Assembly: GCF_010726765.1 (NCBI RefSeq)
Contig: NZ_AP022601.1
Coordinates: 930,001 to 994,000 of the forward strand
Origin: Mycobacterium gallinarum
GTDB lineage: Bacteria > Actinomycetota > Actinomycetes > Mycobacteriales > Mycobacteriaceae
Direction: 5' to 3'
DNA length: 64,000 bases
Position 1 is the first letter of the stretch, and every line of letters begins with the position of its first letter. Below, one piece after another: positions 36,975-45,258 of this stretch. The position numbers and the translations under genes were made by a program. Below the pieces are notes generated by a model, which was given only the letters and a program-made list of their open reading frames with translations, searched no databases and was not told where the DNA came from.

Positions 36975-38540
36975 TCAGGCGGGGCAGAACGTGTCGGTCT
37001 CGGGCAGCTTGCCGCTGTCCAGATAGCCGGTCACCGGCGGCAGTGCGCAGGACGAGTAGATGGCCGCCCCGTGGCCGATGCCCTGCCATATCACCCGTCT
37101 GTTGGCCGCGCCGGCGTTGATCACTGTCGCCGCGACGGCGGCCACGCCTTCGTTGCCGACGATCGGATCGTGCTGGCCACCCAACAGCAGCACGGGGGTC
37201 TTGAGATTCATCGGCTCCTGCGGGGCCGCGCCGCTGGGCCAGTTCAGGCATTGCACCAACTCGAGCGCGCCGACCTGGCCGAACTGCGGGTAGACCTTCT
37301 CCCACGCCACCACGAGTTCACGGACCCGGTCGGGGGTGGGCCGGTTCAGTGAGTCGCTGCAGCTGTTGACGAACTGGCCGTCGGTGCCGCGCAACGCCTC
37401 GGCTTCGGTGACCAGGGTGTTCATCGCGTTCCAGTCCCCAGAGCGGGCGCCGGCGACCGCTGAGGCGAGCCTGTTGGTGACGGCTATGCGATCGCCACGT
37501 GGGTACGCCAGCGCCGTGGCGATCGCGTCGGCGACGGTGGCTACCGACCCGTCGTTGGCGTTGTATCCGCGCACCTGGTTCAGTACTGCCGTCACGGCAC
37601 CCTTGGGGTCGGCACCCAACGAGCAGTTGATCGCCACGCATTGGGCGGCCCACGCATCGAGTGCGGATTGTTCGCCCTTCACACGCTGTTCCATTGCGGC
37701 TTCGGCGGCGATGCCGAGCGGAAGTGGGGAATCGAGCACCAGCCGGGCCACCTTGTTGGGGTGGCTACCCGCGTAGGCCAACGCCACCTGGGCGCCGTTG
37801 CCGATGCCGTAGAGCGCCAACGTCGGTACGTCCCAGGTGCTTCGGAGGCGCTCGATGTCCTCGGCGGCGTGCGAGTTGTCGTAGGCCGAGTCTCCAGGGG
37901 CGATGGTGTCGGTGCAGCTCGTCGTCGCGGCCTGGGTGATCTCGCCGAGATTGGCGACGGGGTCGTCGCCCGGCTGGAACTGGGCCTGATCGAGCATCGC
38001 GTTGCGGTCGTACAGATCGCGGCAGTCCAGCGCACCTGACATCCCGATGCCGCGACGGTCGACCGCCACGACGGGCCGCGTCTTGAGCACGTCGGCACCC
38101 GACTGCGTCAGCCAGACCGGCAGCTGCATCGAGGTAGGCAGATCCGAACCCGTCGTCATCACGAGCGGTCCGGCGTCGGCGGGGGTTTCATCGGTCGTCG
38201 CGCGGACTACGCCGATGCTGATCGTGCCCGTAGCGCCCTTGATGGGGTCGAGTTCGGCGTCATAGGTCGCGCAATCGAACTTCACCCCGGCGATCGGGGG
38301 GACCGACGCGTCGGACGAGATCCGCGAGGTGCAGTCACGCCACGACAGGTCGTTCTTGGGTGGCTCGATCGGTGGTGGGCCCTCGGGTGCCTTGGTGGTC
38401 TCCGGCTGACCCTGGGGTTGGGCGCCGGAATCGGTGGCGAAGCGCGGATTGGCAGCCAGACCAGGGGCGCAACCGGCAAGAAAAACCGATACCACGAGCG
38501 CTGAAGTGCTCAACACCCGTATCGGACGACGCCGCTGCAT
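36975..38540 (-). CDS. Exported lipoprotein, TAP-like alpha/beta-hydrolase fold
   Basis: 521 residues from ATG at 38540. An arginine-rich start and hydrophobic stretch end in the lipobox LAGC, so it should be acylated and surface anchored. The alpha/beta-hydrolase domain has PVVAVDRRGIGMSGALDC, the TAP-like C-terminal domain CLNWPSGAAPQEPMNLKTPVLLLGGQHD, and the histidine in GIGHGAAIYSSC. The nucleophile elbow reads LYGIGNGAQVALAYAG, so no serine occupies the GxSxG position; activity is therefore doubtful or uses another residue. Position matches Rv2672. It lies between the reductase and aftC on the same strand. Confidence 0.87.
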   Translation of the reverse strand: MQRRRPIRVLSTSALVVSVFLAGCAPGLAANPRFATDSGAQPQGQPETTKAPEGPPPIEPPKNDLSWRDCTSRISSDASVPPIAGVKFDCATYDAELDPIKGATGTISIGVVRATTDETPADAGPLVMTTGSDLPTSMQLPVWLTQSGADVLKTRPVVAVDRRGIGMSGALDCRDLYDRNAMLDQAQFQPGDDPVANLGEITQAATTSCTDTIAPGDSAYDNSHAAEDIERLRSTWDVPTLALYGIGNGAQVALAYAGSHPNKVARLVLDSPLPLGIAAEAAMEQRVKGEQSALDAWAAQCVAINCSLGADPKGAVTAVLNQVRGYNANDGSVATVADAIATALAYPRGDRIAVTNRLASAVAGARSGDWNAMNTLVTEAEALRGTDGQFVNSCSDSLNRPTPDRVRELVVAWEKVYPQFGQVGALELVQCLNWPSGAAPQEPMNLKTPVLLLGGQHDPIVGNEGVAAVAATVINAGAANRRVIWQGIGHGAAIYSSCALPPVTGYLDSGKLPETDTFCPA

Positions 38541-38598
38541 GCCGACCACAGTACTGATTGCCGTGGTGGATCTTCGTTGCCCAACGCCTCCCGGTGCG

Positions 38599-39390
38599 TT
38601 AACGCGCCCGGACATAGCGGGTGTAGAGGTAGCCCTCGTCGTCGGACAGCAGGTGCGCGGGCCGCATCTTGGTGTGCACCTCGCCGGCGCCTGCCGCGAT
38701 GCGCCGTCCGGAACCGCCGACCAGGATGGGCGCCACCGTCAGACAGAGTTCGTCGAGCAGGTCATCCTCGATCAACTGGCTGAGCAGCAGCGGGCCGCCC
38801 TCGGAGAGCACGCGAAACAGCTTGCGTTCGGCGAGCAGCTTCAGCGCGGTCGCGTTGTCGACCGAATCGGACCGCGGCCCAGATGCGTTCAGCACCTCGG
38901 ACACCGCGCCCAGCCGCTGTCTGGTGTCGTCGAGGGAGTCGGCGCACGTCAGGATCAGCGGCGGCACCTCGGTGCGGGTGAAGAACAGGGCGTCGGGGTC
39001 GAGGGCGCCGGTGCGCGTGACGACCGCGATGGGCGGCACTTCGGCCTGTCCGCGGCGTTGCCGGGCGTGGCGCGCAGCGAGCGGCACCTGGGCGCCGGAG
39101 TAGTTCTCGACCCTGACGGTGGCGGCGCCGACCAGGATGACGTCGGCGCTGTGGCGCATGAGGGCGAACATGCTGCGGTCACCGCCCCCGGCCAGACCAC
39201 CGGCCTTGCCGTCGGCGGTGGCGGCACCGTCGAGGCTGGCGATCATGTTGCCGCGGACCCAACACGCCTGCAGGTCGTCGGGGTATGCGTAGAAGTCGGA
39301 CAGCCGGCCGTCGGCGCTGTCGATCGCGGGACCGTCAGGCCCCAACGCGGTGAATTGCACGCCAGCGGTGGTATCGGCCATGAACAGCAT
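38599..39390 (-). CDS. RibD C-terminal-like NADPH reductase (Rv2671-like)
   Basis: 263 residues from ATG at 39390 (ATG at 39381 is an alternative). The RibD reductase fold is visible: VRGNMIASLDGAATADGKAGG, ADVILVGAATVRVENYSG, FRVLSEGGPLLLSQLIEDDLLDELCLTVAPILVGGSG. It lacks the deaminase domain of bifunctional RibD, as in Rv2671, which can act as a dihydrofolate reductase-like enzyme and confer antifolate tolerance when overexpressed in M. tuberculosis. Here the native reaction remains uncertain. It is divergent from zapE with a 25-bp gap. Confidence 0.87.
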   Translation of the reverse strand: MLFMADTTAGVQFTALGPDGPAIDSADGRLSDFYAYPDDLQACWVRGNMIASLDGAATADGKAGGLAGGGDRSMFALMRHSADVILVGAATVRVENYSGAQVPLAARHARQRRGQAEVPPIAVVTRTGALDPDALFFTRTEVPPLILTCADSLDDTRQRLGAVSEVLNASGPRSDSVDNATALKLLAERKLFRVLSEGGPLLLSQLIEDDLLDELCLTVAPILVGGSGRRIAAGAGEVHTKMRPAHLLSDDEGYLYTRYVRAR

Positions 39391-39403
39391 TGCAACACGT
39401 CGA

Positions 39404-39409
39404 TAGGGT
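39404..39409 (+). promoter_or_regulatory. -10 box of a leaderless zapE transcript
   Basis: TAGGGT ends six bases before the zapE ATG at 39416 with no Shine-Dalgarno sequence between, giving a predicted transcription start at the ATG itself. Confidence 0.5.
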
Positions 39410-39415
39410 GCGTGC

Positions 39416-40453
39416 ATGCAGGGGTCCAGCGATGTCGGTCATTTGGTCGACCGGCATCCGAAGGTCACGCCGGAACGTCTGGTCGCTCAGCTGACCCCGC
39501 CGCCGACGTTCGCCGACGTCAGCTTCGACACCTATCTCCCCGACCCTGCCGAGCCCACGCAGGCCGCGGCGGTCCAGGTCTGCCAACAGTTCTGCGCGCA
39601 GGCGGTCGAGCGGCGGGCGGGCAAGAAGAAGCTGTTCGGCAGGCGTGAGGTGCTGCCCGGCGTCGGCATTTATCTCGACGGCGGCTTCGGCGTCGGGAAA
39701 ACCCACCTGTTGGCGTCGTCGTACTACGAGCTGCCTGAACCCAAGGCGTTCGCGACGTTCGGCGAGTTGACGCAATTGGCGAGCGTCTTCGGCTTCGTCG
39801 AATGCATCGAGCTGCTGGCCGAGTACGTCGTCGTGTGCATCGACGAATTCGAACTGGACGATCCGGGAAACACGACGCTGATCTCGCGACTGCTGTCGCA
39901 ACTCGTCGAGCGCGGGGTATCGGTGGCGGCCACGTCGAACACGCTTCCCGAGCAACTGGGGGAGGGGCGATTCGCCGCTCAAGACTTTCTGCGCGAGATC
40001 AACACCCTCGCAGCGATTTTCACGACAGTGCGGATCGACGGACCCGACTACCGACACCGCGATCTGCCTGCCGCTCCGGAACCGTTGCGCGACAACGAGG
40101 TTGCGATTCGTGCGGCGCGCACACCGGGTGCGACGCTCGACGACTTCGACGCGCTGTGCGCTCACCTGGCCACCATGCACCCGTCGCGGTACCTGACGCT
40201 GATCGAAGGTGTTTCCGAGGTATTCATCACGGGCGTGCACGGGATCGACGACCAGAACGTCGCGTTGCGGCTGGTGTCGCTGACCGACCGGCTCTACGAC
40301 GCGGGCATCCCCGTCGTCGCGTCCGGGGCGAAGATGGACGCCATCTTCAGCGAGGAGATGCTCGCGGGCGGTTTCCGCAAGAAGTATCTCCGCGCGACAT
40401 CGCGGCTGCTTGCGCTGACGGCAGCGGGTCAGACGGGGCGAACCATCACGTAG
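39416..40453 (+). CDS. zapE: Cell division ATPase ZapE (AFG1-like)
   Basis: 345 residues. P-loop GGFGVGKTHLLASSYYEL, Walker B VVVCIDEFELDDPG and sensor AATSNTLPEQLGEGRF match the AFG1/ZapE AAA ATPase family, which associates with FtsZ rings or with membrane protein turnover. Length and motif order are normal. The gene is convergent with the acetyltransferase and overlaps its 3' end by 25 bp. Position matches Rv2670c. Confidence 0.92.
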   Translation: MQGSSDVGHLVDRHPKVTPERLVAQLTPPPTFADVSFDTYLPDPAEPTQAAAVQVCQQFCAQAVERRAGKKKLFGRREVLPGVGIYLDGGFGVGKTHLLASSYYELPEPKAFATFGELTQLASVFGFVECIELLAEYVVVCIDEFELDDPGNTTLISRLLSQLVERGVSVAATSNTLPEQLGEGRFAAQDFLREINTLAAIFTTVRIDGPDYRHRDLPAAPEPLRDNEVAIRAARTPGATLDDFDALCAHLATMHPSRYLTLIEGVSEVFITGVHGIDDQNVALRLVSLTDRLYDAGIPVVASGAKMDAIFSEEMLAGGFRKKYLRATSRLLALTAAGQTGRTIT

Positions 40454-40920
40454 TCGTTTTCGACGCCTTCGCCGAGCTGGAACGTGCGGGTCCCGCTGAT
40501 CGTGAACCCCTGTTTGGCGTAAAAGCGTTGCGCGCGTTCGTTTTGTTGGTTGACGCCCAGCCACACTGACTCGGCGCCCAGTTCCTTGGCGGTATTCAGT
40601 GCCGCCGCCATCAGCGCCGCAGAAGCACCCGCGCCGTGGCTGCCGGGCAGCACGTAGATCTTCGAGAGTTCGATGCCGTCGTCGGCGCGAACCAGCATGG
40701 CGTAGCCCACCATTCGCGCCTCCTCACGGACGACGAGCACTGCCCGATCGGGATCGGTGAGGTAACCGCGAAACCGGTCCGCGGACAGGTTCTCGTCGAT
40801 GAATGCGGCGATGTTGTCGACGCTCGCCGACGGCGGGCACGCCAGCGGAAACGTGCGCGCGGCGACGTCGGCGAGTTCGGGAAGATCGGCGACGACGGCC
40901 GGGGTCACGTCAAAGTGCAA
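40429..40920 (-). CDS. GNAT-family N-acetyltransferase
   Basis: 163 residues covering one GNAT domain: the acetyl-CoA pyrophosphate loop lies in IYVLPGSHGAGASAALM, followed by LGVNQQNERAQRFYAKQGFT, the conserved alpha4-beta7 segment. The acceptor is unknown. It is the second gene after the exported protein at 40924 only by strand order reversed, with 3 bp between them, so a joint transcript is likely. Matches Rv2669 by position. Confidence 0.88.
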   Translation of the reverse strand: MHFDVTPAVVADLPELADVAARTFPLACPPSASVDNIAAFIDENLSADRFRGYLTDPDRAVLVVREEARMVGYAMLVRADDGIELSKIYVLPGSHGAGASAALMAAALNTAKELGAESVWLGVNQQNERAQRFYAKQGFTISGTRTFQLGEGVENDYVMVRPV

Positions 40921-40923
40921 TAC

Positions 40924-41439
40924 CTAGGCCACGTTCCATTGCGCGAGGTGTTGACCGGTGACCTTGTCGAGCAGGATGACATTGGAGATGAGGTCGCGAT
41001 AGCAGTCCCACCAGACCCCACCGCTGACGGTAGAACCGGCAGGAGCGTTCATCAGCGCCAGTGTCAGCGAGTCGGGTGCGTCGGTGTTGCGCGGCTCGTA
41101 GGAATCTCCCGTCGCGGTGACGCCGCGGAACTGATACGTGATCGCCTGGGCGTAGGGCGTCGGCACCTTGACGGGGTTGACGGTGATCTGAGCGCGCCAC
41201 ACCTCATACCGGGGCGCCCGCGGGGGATAGCCGAAGCCGGGCGGGATCGGTGAGGGGGCCAGGCTGTTGACGGTGATGTTGGCGACCAGGCCCTCGAAGT
41301 TGATCTGCAGCGTCTCGCCGAGCCGGCCGATGGGCGAAGGCGCGGACTCGGCCTCGTCGGGCGCAGCCTGGGCGGGCGCGGCCGTGAGACCGGCGAGGGT
41401 CACCATCATGGCGGCAAGGAGGACGAACCAGCGACGCAT
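40924..41439 (-). CDS. Exported protein (Rv2668-like), unknown function
   Basis: 171 residues. A Sec signal peptide (RRWFVLLAAMMVTLAGLTAAP) ends with AQA around residue 25. The mature domain is beta-rich, with QINFEGLVANITVNSLAPS and GVWWDCYRDLISNVILLDKVTGQHL, resembling DUF1942/MPT63-like immunoglobulin folds, though I cannot prove the family. It lies immediately upstream of the acetyltransferase on the same strand. Confidence 0.8.
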   Translation of the reverse strand: MRRWFVLLAAMMVTLAGLTAAPAQAAPDEAESAPSPIGRLGETLQINFEGLVANITVNSLAPSPIPPGFGYPPRAPRYEVWRAQITVNPVKVPTPYAQAITYQFRGVTATGDSYEPRNTDAPDSLTLALMNAPAGSTVSGGVWWDCYRDLISNVILLDKVTGQHLAQWNVA

Positions 41440-41479
41440 GCACGCATGATGGCACAGACTGAAACGTGTTACAGCCGCT

Positions 41480-41902
41480 TCAGGACACCCATGGTCCCGA
41501 GCCGCCGATCTTCTCGATGCGCACCCGCGTGAGAAGTCCGGCCGGCGCGTTGGGCGGCGGGAAGTGCTCGTCGCTGCCCAGCATCACCTTGGCCAGCTGC
41601 TTGAGTAGTTCCGGAGCACCGCCTTCGACGATCCGCGCGACGCCGGTGACCGTCAGATAGTCCCTGAGTTGGCCGGGCCGCTCGGGGCCTAGGATTGTCA
41701 CCGCCACGCGCGGATCGCGGCGTACGTTGCGGGTCTTCCGGTACTCGTTGAGGTGAGCCGAGACGAGCTCGTCGCCCTCGGGCGTCGATTCCAGCGCCAT
41801 CCAGATCGTGGAGACCTGCGGGCTGCCGTCGGGGTTGAGCGTTACCAAGATGGCGTCGGTGCCCGCCCCGATGAGCTGGCGGGCGGCGTCGTTGAGCTTC
41901 AT
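41480..41902 (-). CDS. PPOX-class (pyridoxamine 5'-phosphate oxidase-like) flavin/F420 protein
   Basis: 140 residues. TDAILVTLNPDGSPQVSTIWMALE and KTRNVRRDPRVAVTIL are the split-barrel signatures of the PPOX family; in mycobacteria most members bind F420 or FMN. Substrate is unknown. It is a single-domain protein between the exported protein and the alkyltransferase gene on the same strand, separated by ~36 bp on each side. Confidence 0.85.
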   Translation of the reverse strand: MKLNDAARQLIGAGTDAILVTLNPDGSPQVSTIWMALESTPEGDELVSAHLNEYRKTRNVRRDPRVAVTILGPERPGQLRDYLTVTGVARIVEGGAPELLKQLAKVMLGSDEHFPPPNAPAGLLTRVRIEKIGGSGPWVS

Positions 41903-41938
41903 GCGATGTTCTACGGCTGGGGCTGCCGGTTCATTCCC

Positions 41939-42532
41939 TCAGCCGGCTTCGAGTTCGAGCAGTGTCGACTTGGCCAGAGGCCCGCCGACGTACTGACCCG
42001 CCGACCCGTCGGAGCGCACCACGCGGTGACAGGGGATGACCACCGGGAGCGGGTTATGGGCGCAAGCTGTGCCGACGGCGCGGACCGCGCGCGGACGGCC
42101 GATCGCCGCGGCGACGGTCGCATAGCTTTCCCGCCGGCCGTAGTCGATGTCGCGCAAGTGCTCGACGACGGCGCGCCGGAAGCCGTCGGCCAGCCGGAGA
42201 TCGACTCGGACCTCGAAAGCGGTGCGGCGCTTGGCGAAATACTCGTCGATCTGCCGTGCCACGTCCTCGAGTCGCGACGGAGAGCGCAGAATCCGAGGGC
42301 TCACGGTGTCGGCGAGCCTGTTCAGGACCGCGTCGTGGCCCTCGATGTCATAGGCCACGCGGACCAGGCCGACCGTCGTCGCGGCCAGCAGTAGCGTGCC
42401 GACGGGGGTGTCGATCGTGCGGTAGGCGACGTCGAGCGCCCCGTCGGCTTCTGCCGCCTGCTCGAGCCGTGTGTGCAACCGCGACATCGTGTCGTCATCG
42501 ACATGCAGTTCGTCGAAGAGGTTGGTGCTCAT
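41939..42532 (-). CDS. ogt: Methylated-DNA-protein cysteine S-methyltransferase
   Basis: 197 residues from ATG at 42532. The active-site motif VIPCHRVVRSDGSAGQYVGG carries the acceptor cysteine, preceded by the helix-turn-helix YATVAAAIGRPRAVRAVGTACAHNP. The N-terminus has the usual Ogt RNase-H-like domain (TPVGTLLLAATTVGLVRVAY). It repairs O6-methylguanine in a suicide reaction. Its start overlaps the stop of the sigma-factor gene by four bases, coupling the two. Confidence 0.94.
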   Translation of the reverse strand: MSTNLFDELHVDDDTMSRLHTRLEQAAEADGALDVAYRTIDTPVGTLLLAATTVGLVRVAYDIEGHDAVLNRLADTVSPRILRSPSRLEDVARQIDEYFAKRRTAFEVRVDLRLADGFRRAVVEHLRDIDYGRRESYATVAAAIGRPRAVRAVGTACAHNPLPVVIPCHRVVRSDGSAGQYVGGPLAKSTLLELEAG

Positions 42533-43011
42533 GGTGTTTCGTCCTTCGAATAGATTTTTCGCAGAGCCTTGATGCCGTCGGCCGCGGCGCGCCGGGCGGC
42601 TTCGGGAGAGTTGTCGAGTAGTGGGGCGATCTCGGCGTACGGTAGGCCGGCGATGTGGTGGTAGGCCACGGCCTGGCGTTGCTTGGTCGGCAGTTGTCGT
42701 AATGCCGCCCACAGGTCGGGGTCTCCGGCCTCCGGATCGGCGTGCGGTGTGGGGTGGTCGGGCAGGGTGTCGGTGGGCACGGGCCGTCGGCTGCGCGCGC
42801 GTCCAACGTCGAGCGCGCGGCGGTGCGCGATGGTCACCAGCCACGCCTCGACGTTCGCGTCGTCGGGGAGCTTCGGGTAGGCCCGCAGCGCCGAAAGGAA
42901 GGTTTCCGACCAGGCGTCCTCGGCGTCGGATGGTCCGACCACGGCACGACACACCCGCAGCACCGTCGCACCGTGTTCGGCGACTACCTCTTCGAACGGA
43001 CGCACTTTCAC
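42529..43011 (-). CDS. ECF-type RNA polymerase sigma factor
   Basis: 160 residues. Region 2 is visible at GPSDAEDAWSETFLSALRAY and NVEAWLVTIAHRRALD; region 4 with its helix-turn-helix is QLPTKQRQAVAYHHIAGLPYAEIAPLLDNS. No anti-sigma gene flanks it. It is translationally coupled to ogt, so it may direct its own and ogt transcription in response to DNA alkylation or another signal; this is inference. Confidence 0.88.
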   Translation of the reverse strand: MKVRPFEEVVAEHGATVLRVCRAVVGPSDAEDAWSETFLSALRAYPKLPDDANVEAWLVTIAHRRALDVGRARSRRPVPTDTLPDHPTPHADPEAGDPDLWAALRQLPTKQRQAVAYHHIAGLPYAEIAPLLDNSPEAARRAAADGIKALRKIYSKDETP

Positions 43012-43046
43012 ATTCTGTAGACGTCGCGACGGTGTGCGATGTGAGG

Positions 43047-43772
43047 TCAGCTTTTGGTGAACGGCTCCAGGGCGGTCGTCAGGTCGTTTTCGAAGCGCTC
43101 CCGGTCAACGCCCAATCGGTGCAGCGGGCCGTCAGCGTCCTCGGCCTCGAGCAGGGCGAGCACGATGTGCTCGGTGCCGACGTAGTTGTGGCCCAGGCGA
43201 AGTGCCTGCCTGAACGTCAATTCGAGCACTTTTTTCGCCGCGCCGTCGAACGGCGTCAGCGCGGGCAACTCGCCGTCGGCTGCCGGCGGCAGCGACACCG
43301 CCGCGCTGACCTTGGTGGCATCGACGGCCTGGCCGGCGAGCAGCTTCACCGCGAGTGCGTCGGGGTCGACGAACATCGCCAAGAGCAGGTGGTCGGGGTT
43401 GATCTCGGTGTTCCGCGCGTCGTGGGCCTTGTTCTGGGCTTCGACGATGACGTTGCGTGCGCGCGGGGTGAATCGGCTGAAGCCGGCATTGGGATCGAGC
43501 GCGTCGGCGTCGTTGGGAGTTTTGGGGACGAACCGTTTCTGGGCGGCCTGCTTGGTCACACCCATGCACTTACCGATCTCGGTCCAGGACGCCCCCGACC
43601 GGCGCGCCTGGTCGACGAAGTGGCCGATCAGGTGGTCGGCGATCTCGCCGAGGGACTCCGCGGCCAGTACCGCGTCGGTGAGCTGCTCGAGCGGTTCGTC
43701 GTGCACCTTTTTGATGACGTCGATGAGGTCGTCGAGGCGGACGGGGTTGGTGATTTTCGAAGGCTCGGTCAT
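43047..43772 (-). CDS. clpC2: ClpC2, Clp N-domain protein with helix-turn-helix
   Basis: 241 residues from ATG at 43772. The N-terminal ~90 residues include a helix-turn-helix (SGASWTEIGKCMGVTKQAAQKRF); residues ~95-240 are a double Clp-N repeat (FTPRARNVIVEAQNKAHD and LTFRQALRLGHNYVGTEHIVLALLE) like the substrate-receptor domain of ClpC1. There is no ATPase domain. The M. tuberculosis homologue Rv2667 binds ClpC1-targeting cyclic peptides. Two near-identical palindromes sit over the promoter, so the HTH probably mediates autorepression. Confidence 0.92.
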   Translation of the reverse strand: MTEPSKITNPVRLDDLIDVIKKVHDEPLEQLTDAVLAAESLGEIADHLIGHFVDQARRSGASWTEIGKCMGVTKQAAQKRFVPKTPNDADALDPNAGFSRFTPRARNVIVEAQNKAHDARNTEINPDHLLLAMFVDPDALAVKLLAGQAVDATKVSAAVSLPPAADGELPALTPFDGAAKKVLELTFRQALRLGHNYVGTEHIVLALLEAEDADGPLHRLGVDRERFENDLTTALEPFTKS

Positions 43773-43773
43773 T

Positions 43774-43794
43774 GCGTCAACGCTAGGTTGACGC
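43774..43794. promoter_or_regulatory. Palindromic operator 1 of clpC2
   Basis: GCGTCAAC-N5-GTTGACGC, perfect 8-bp arms, starting 2 bp from the clpC2 start codon and covering the -10 box. Same core as operator 2. Confidence 0.75.
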
Positions 43795-43808
43795 TCCGAA
43801 TTCGTCAA
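43780..43808 (-). promoter_or_regulatory. Leaderless clpC2 promoter
   Basis: On the minus strand TTGACG (43808-43803), a 17-bp spacer and TAGCGT (43785-43780), then seven bases to ATG. This is a near-consensus sigma-A promoter with the start site at the ATG and no ribosome-binding site. Confidence 0.65.
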
Positions 43809-43821
43809 CCTTTGGTTGACG
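43803..43821. promoter_or_regulatory. Palindromic operator 2 of clpC2
   Basis: CGTCAACC-TTT-GGTTGACG, perfect 8-bp arms over the -35 box; centre 28 bp from that of operator 1. It also contains the stop codon of the SRPBCC gene at 43805. Confidence 0.75.
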
Positions 43822-44293
43822 CCTTTGGGTAGCCGCGCCTGACCGTGCGATCGAGGATGCCCAGGGTGCCGCGCAACGCGAGCTCCGAAACAATCGGGAA
43901 GATGTTGGCATCGCGCCAATGCTGGTCGATGTTCGACCAGTCGTAGAACGATGTGACCAGCGTTCCACCGTCGACGGGTTCCAAGCGGTAGCCGTAGACG
44001 TGCCCGATGTCCGGCTTGAGTTGACCGAAGATGGTCCACGCGATCAACCGGTCCTGTTCGAACTCGGTGATGGAGACGGTGACGTCGTATTTACCGAGCG
44101 GATAGTCGTTGAGCGCCTCGCGATCCATGTGTACGACGAAGCTGTCGCCGACCGCGTGGGCAGGATCGCCGTCAGCGTCCTGCAGCATCCCGGTGGCGTC
44201 GATCGCGACGTGCCCCTGCGGGTCGCACAACACAGCGAAGATGTCGGCAGCGGGGGCGGGGATGGTGCGTGGCACCTCGATACGTTCGGTCAT
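43805..44293 (-). CDS. SRPBCC (START-like) family protein
   Basis: 162 residues. RIEVPRTIPAPAADIFAVLCDPQGHVAIDATGM is the first strand-helix unit of a polyketide cyclase/START-like pocket, and VYGYRLEPVDGGTLVTSFYDW is the characteristic late strand pair. Its stop codon lies inside operator 2 of clpC2, directly downstream on the same strand. Ligand unknown. It is divergent from the AraC-type gene at 44368. Confidence 0.8.
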   Translation of the reverse strand: MTERIEVPRTIPAPAADIFAVLCDPQGHVAIDATGMLQDADGDPAHAVGDSFVVHMDREALNDYPLGKYDVTVSITEFEQDRLIAWTIFGQLKPDIGHVYGYRLEPVDGGTLVTSFYDWSNIDQHWRDANIFPIVSELALRGTLGILDRTVRRGYPKASTKG

Positions 44294-44367
44294 CGCTCGA
44301 TCGTCTCAGGTGTGATCTGTGTCGAGCCCGTTTTACAGCGAGGTATGCGGGTAATAAATCGAGCGAA

Positions 44368-44724
44368 ATGTCCTCTGAACAAGTCGACCCGACGACCACC
44401 AAACCCGTCCTGCTGCGGCAGGCGATCGCGTTCATCCACGAGAACGCGCATCGCGATATCACGCTGAGCGACATCGCGGCATACGTGAACGTCACACCGC
44501 GATCCGTTCAGTACACGTTCCGGCGCTATGTCGGTGCGACGCCGCTGGAGTATCTGCGTGGGCTGAGACTCAGCAGGGCGCACCGCGAATTGCAGGCCGC
44601 CGACCCCTCGGTCGACACCGTCATGGCCATCGCGGGCAGGTGGGGTTTCGGGCACGCGGGACGGTTCAGCAGTATGTACAAACGCAAGTTCGGCAACTCG
44701 CCGAGCGAGACGCTGCGCCGCTAA
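44368..44724 (+). CDS. AraC-family DNA-binding domain protein
   Basis: 118 residues consisting almost only of an AraC DNA-binding domain with two helix-turn-helices: DITLSDIAAYVNVTPRSVQYTFRRYVG and DTVMAIAGRWGFGHAGRFSSMYKRKFG, followed by the family's closing SPSETLRR. There is no sensor domain, unlike most AraC regulators. The ATG at 44368 has only a weak GAGCG upstream. Target unknown; the divergent SRPBCC gene is a candidate. Confidence 0.82.
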   Translation: MSSEQVDPTTTKPVLLRQAIAFIHENAHRDITLSDIAAYVNVTPRSVQYTFRRYVGATPLEYLRGLRLSRAHRELQAADPSVDTVMAIAGRWGFGHAGRFSSMYKRKFGNSPSETLRR

Positions 44725-44735
44725 CGCCCTCGCGT

Positions 44736-45164
44736 TTACCTCGGGAAAAAGCCCTCGCGTGTGAAGATTCCGGGCTGCCACCCTCGATTGCCCAGACACA
44801 GCATCGGACGTCCGTCGGGATGTTGTGCTGCCGCTTGGGGTTTAGGGCACGGCGCGCCGATTTCCTGCACGCCGAACAGCTCATAGGTGGCGACCCAGAA
44901 GCCGGTGTAGATGGGCGGCCACTGGTTCTCGATCCAGCGGCACTGCAGGACTTCGCCGCCGGGGCCGCGGCCGAATGTGAACCGCTCCAGGTTGGTGCAC
45001 GGCGCGGTGAGATGCGCGTCGTAGTTCATGCCGGGTACGTCGGACGGGTAGCGCCCGGGGGTGTCGGGATACGCCAGGTTGTCGGCGGCAGCGAGTGGAG
45101 CGGCGCCGATGGCAGCGCCGGCGATCGCAGCGGCGGCGATGAGTTCGCGGATCATGTCCCACAC
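44736..45164 (-). CDS. Exported protein, unknown function
   Basis: 142 residues (a second ATG three codons in is possible). A signal peptide IRELIAAAAIAGAAIGAAPLAAAD has an A-x-A cleavage site near residue 27. The mature part has four cysteines (APCTN, LQCRW, GAPCPK, MLCLG) and aromatic-rich segments. It resembles small secreted mycobacterial proteins; no function can be assigned. Confidence 0.75.
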   Translation of the reverse strand: MWDMIRELIAAAAIAGAAIGAAPLAAADNLAYPDTPGRYPSDVPGMNYDAHLTAPCTNLERFTFGRGPGGEVLQCRWIENQWPPIYTGFWVATYELFGVQEIGAPCPKPQAAAQHPDGRPMLCLGNRGWQPGIFTREGFFPR

Positions 45165-45258
45165 CTTGGTCGTCTTGACGGGTTGGCCTTCCGAGCGTAA
45201 TCGGTGCCCCGAGATGCTCGAGTGCTTTCGCCTCGATGACGGACGCGTCAGGCGGGTG

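Noticed and set aside
42621..43832. A 403-codon frame on the plus strand across the sigma factor and clpC2.
   Set aside because: No recognisable domain; both minus-strand genes have full family motifs.
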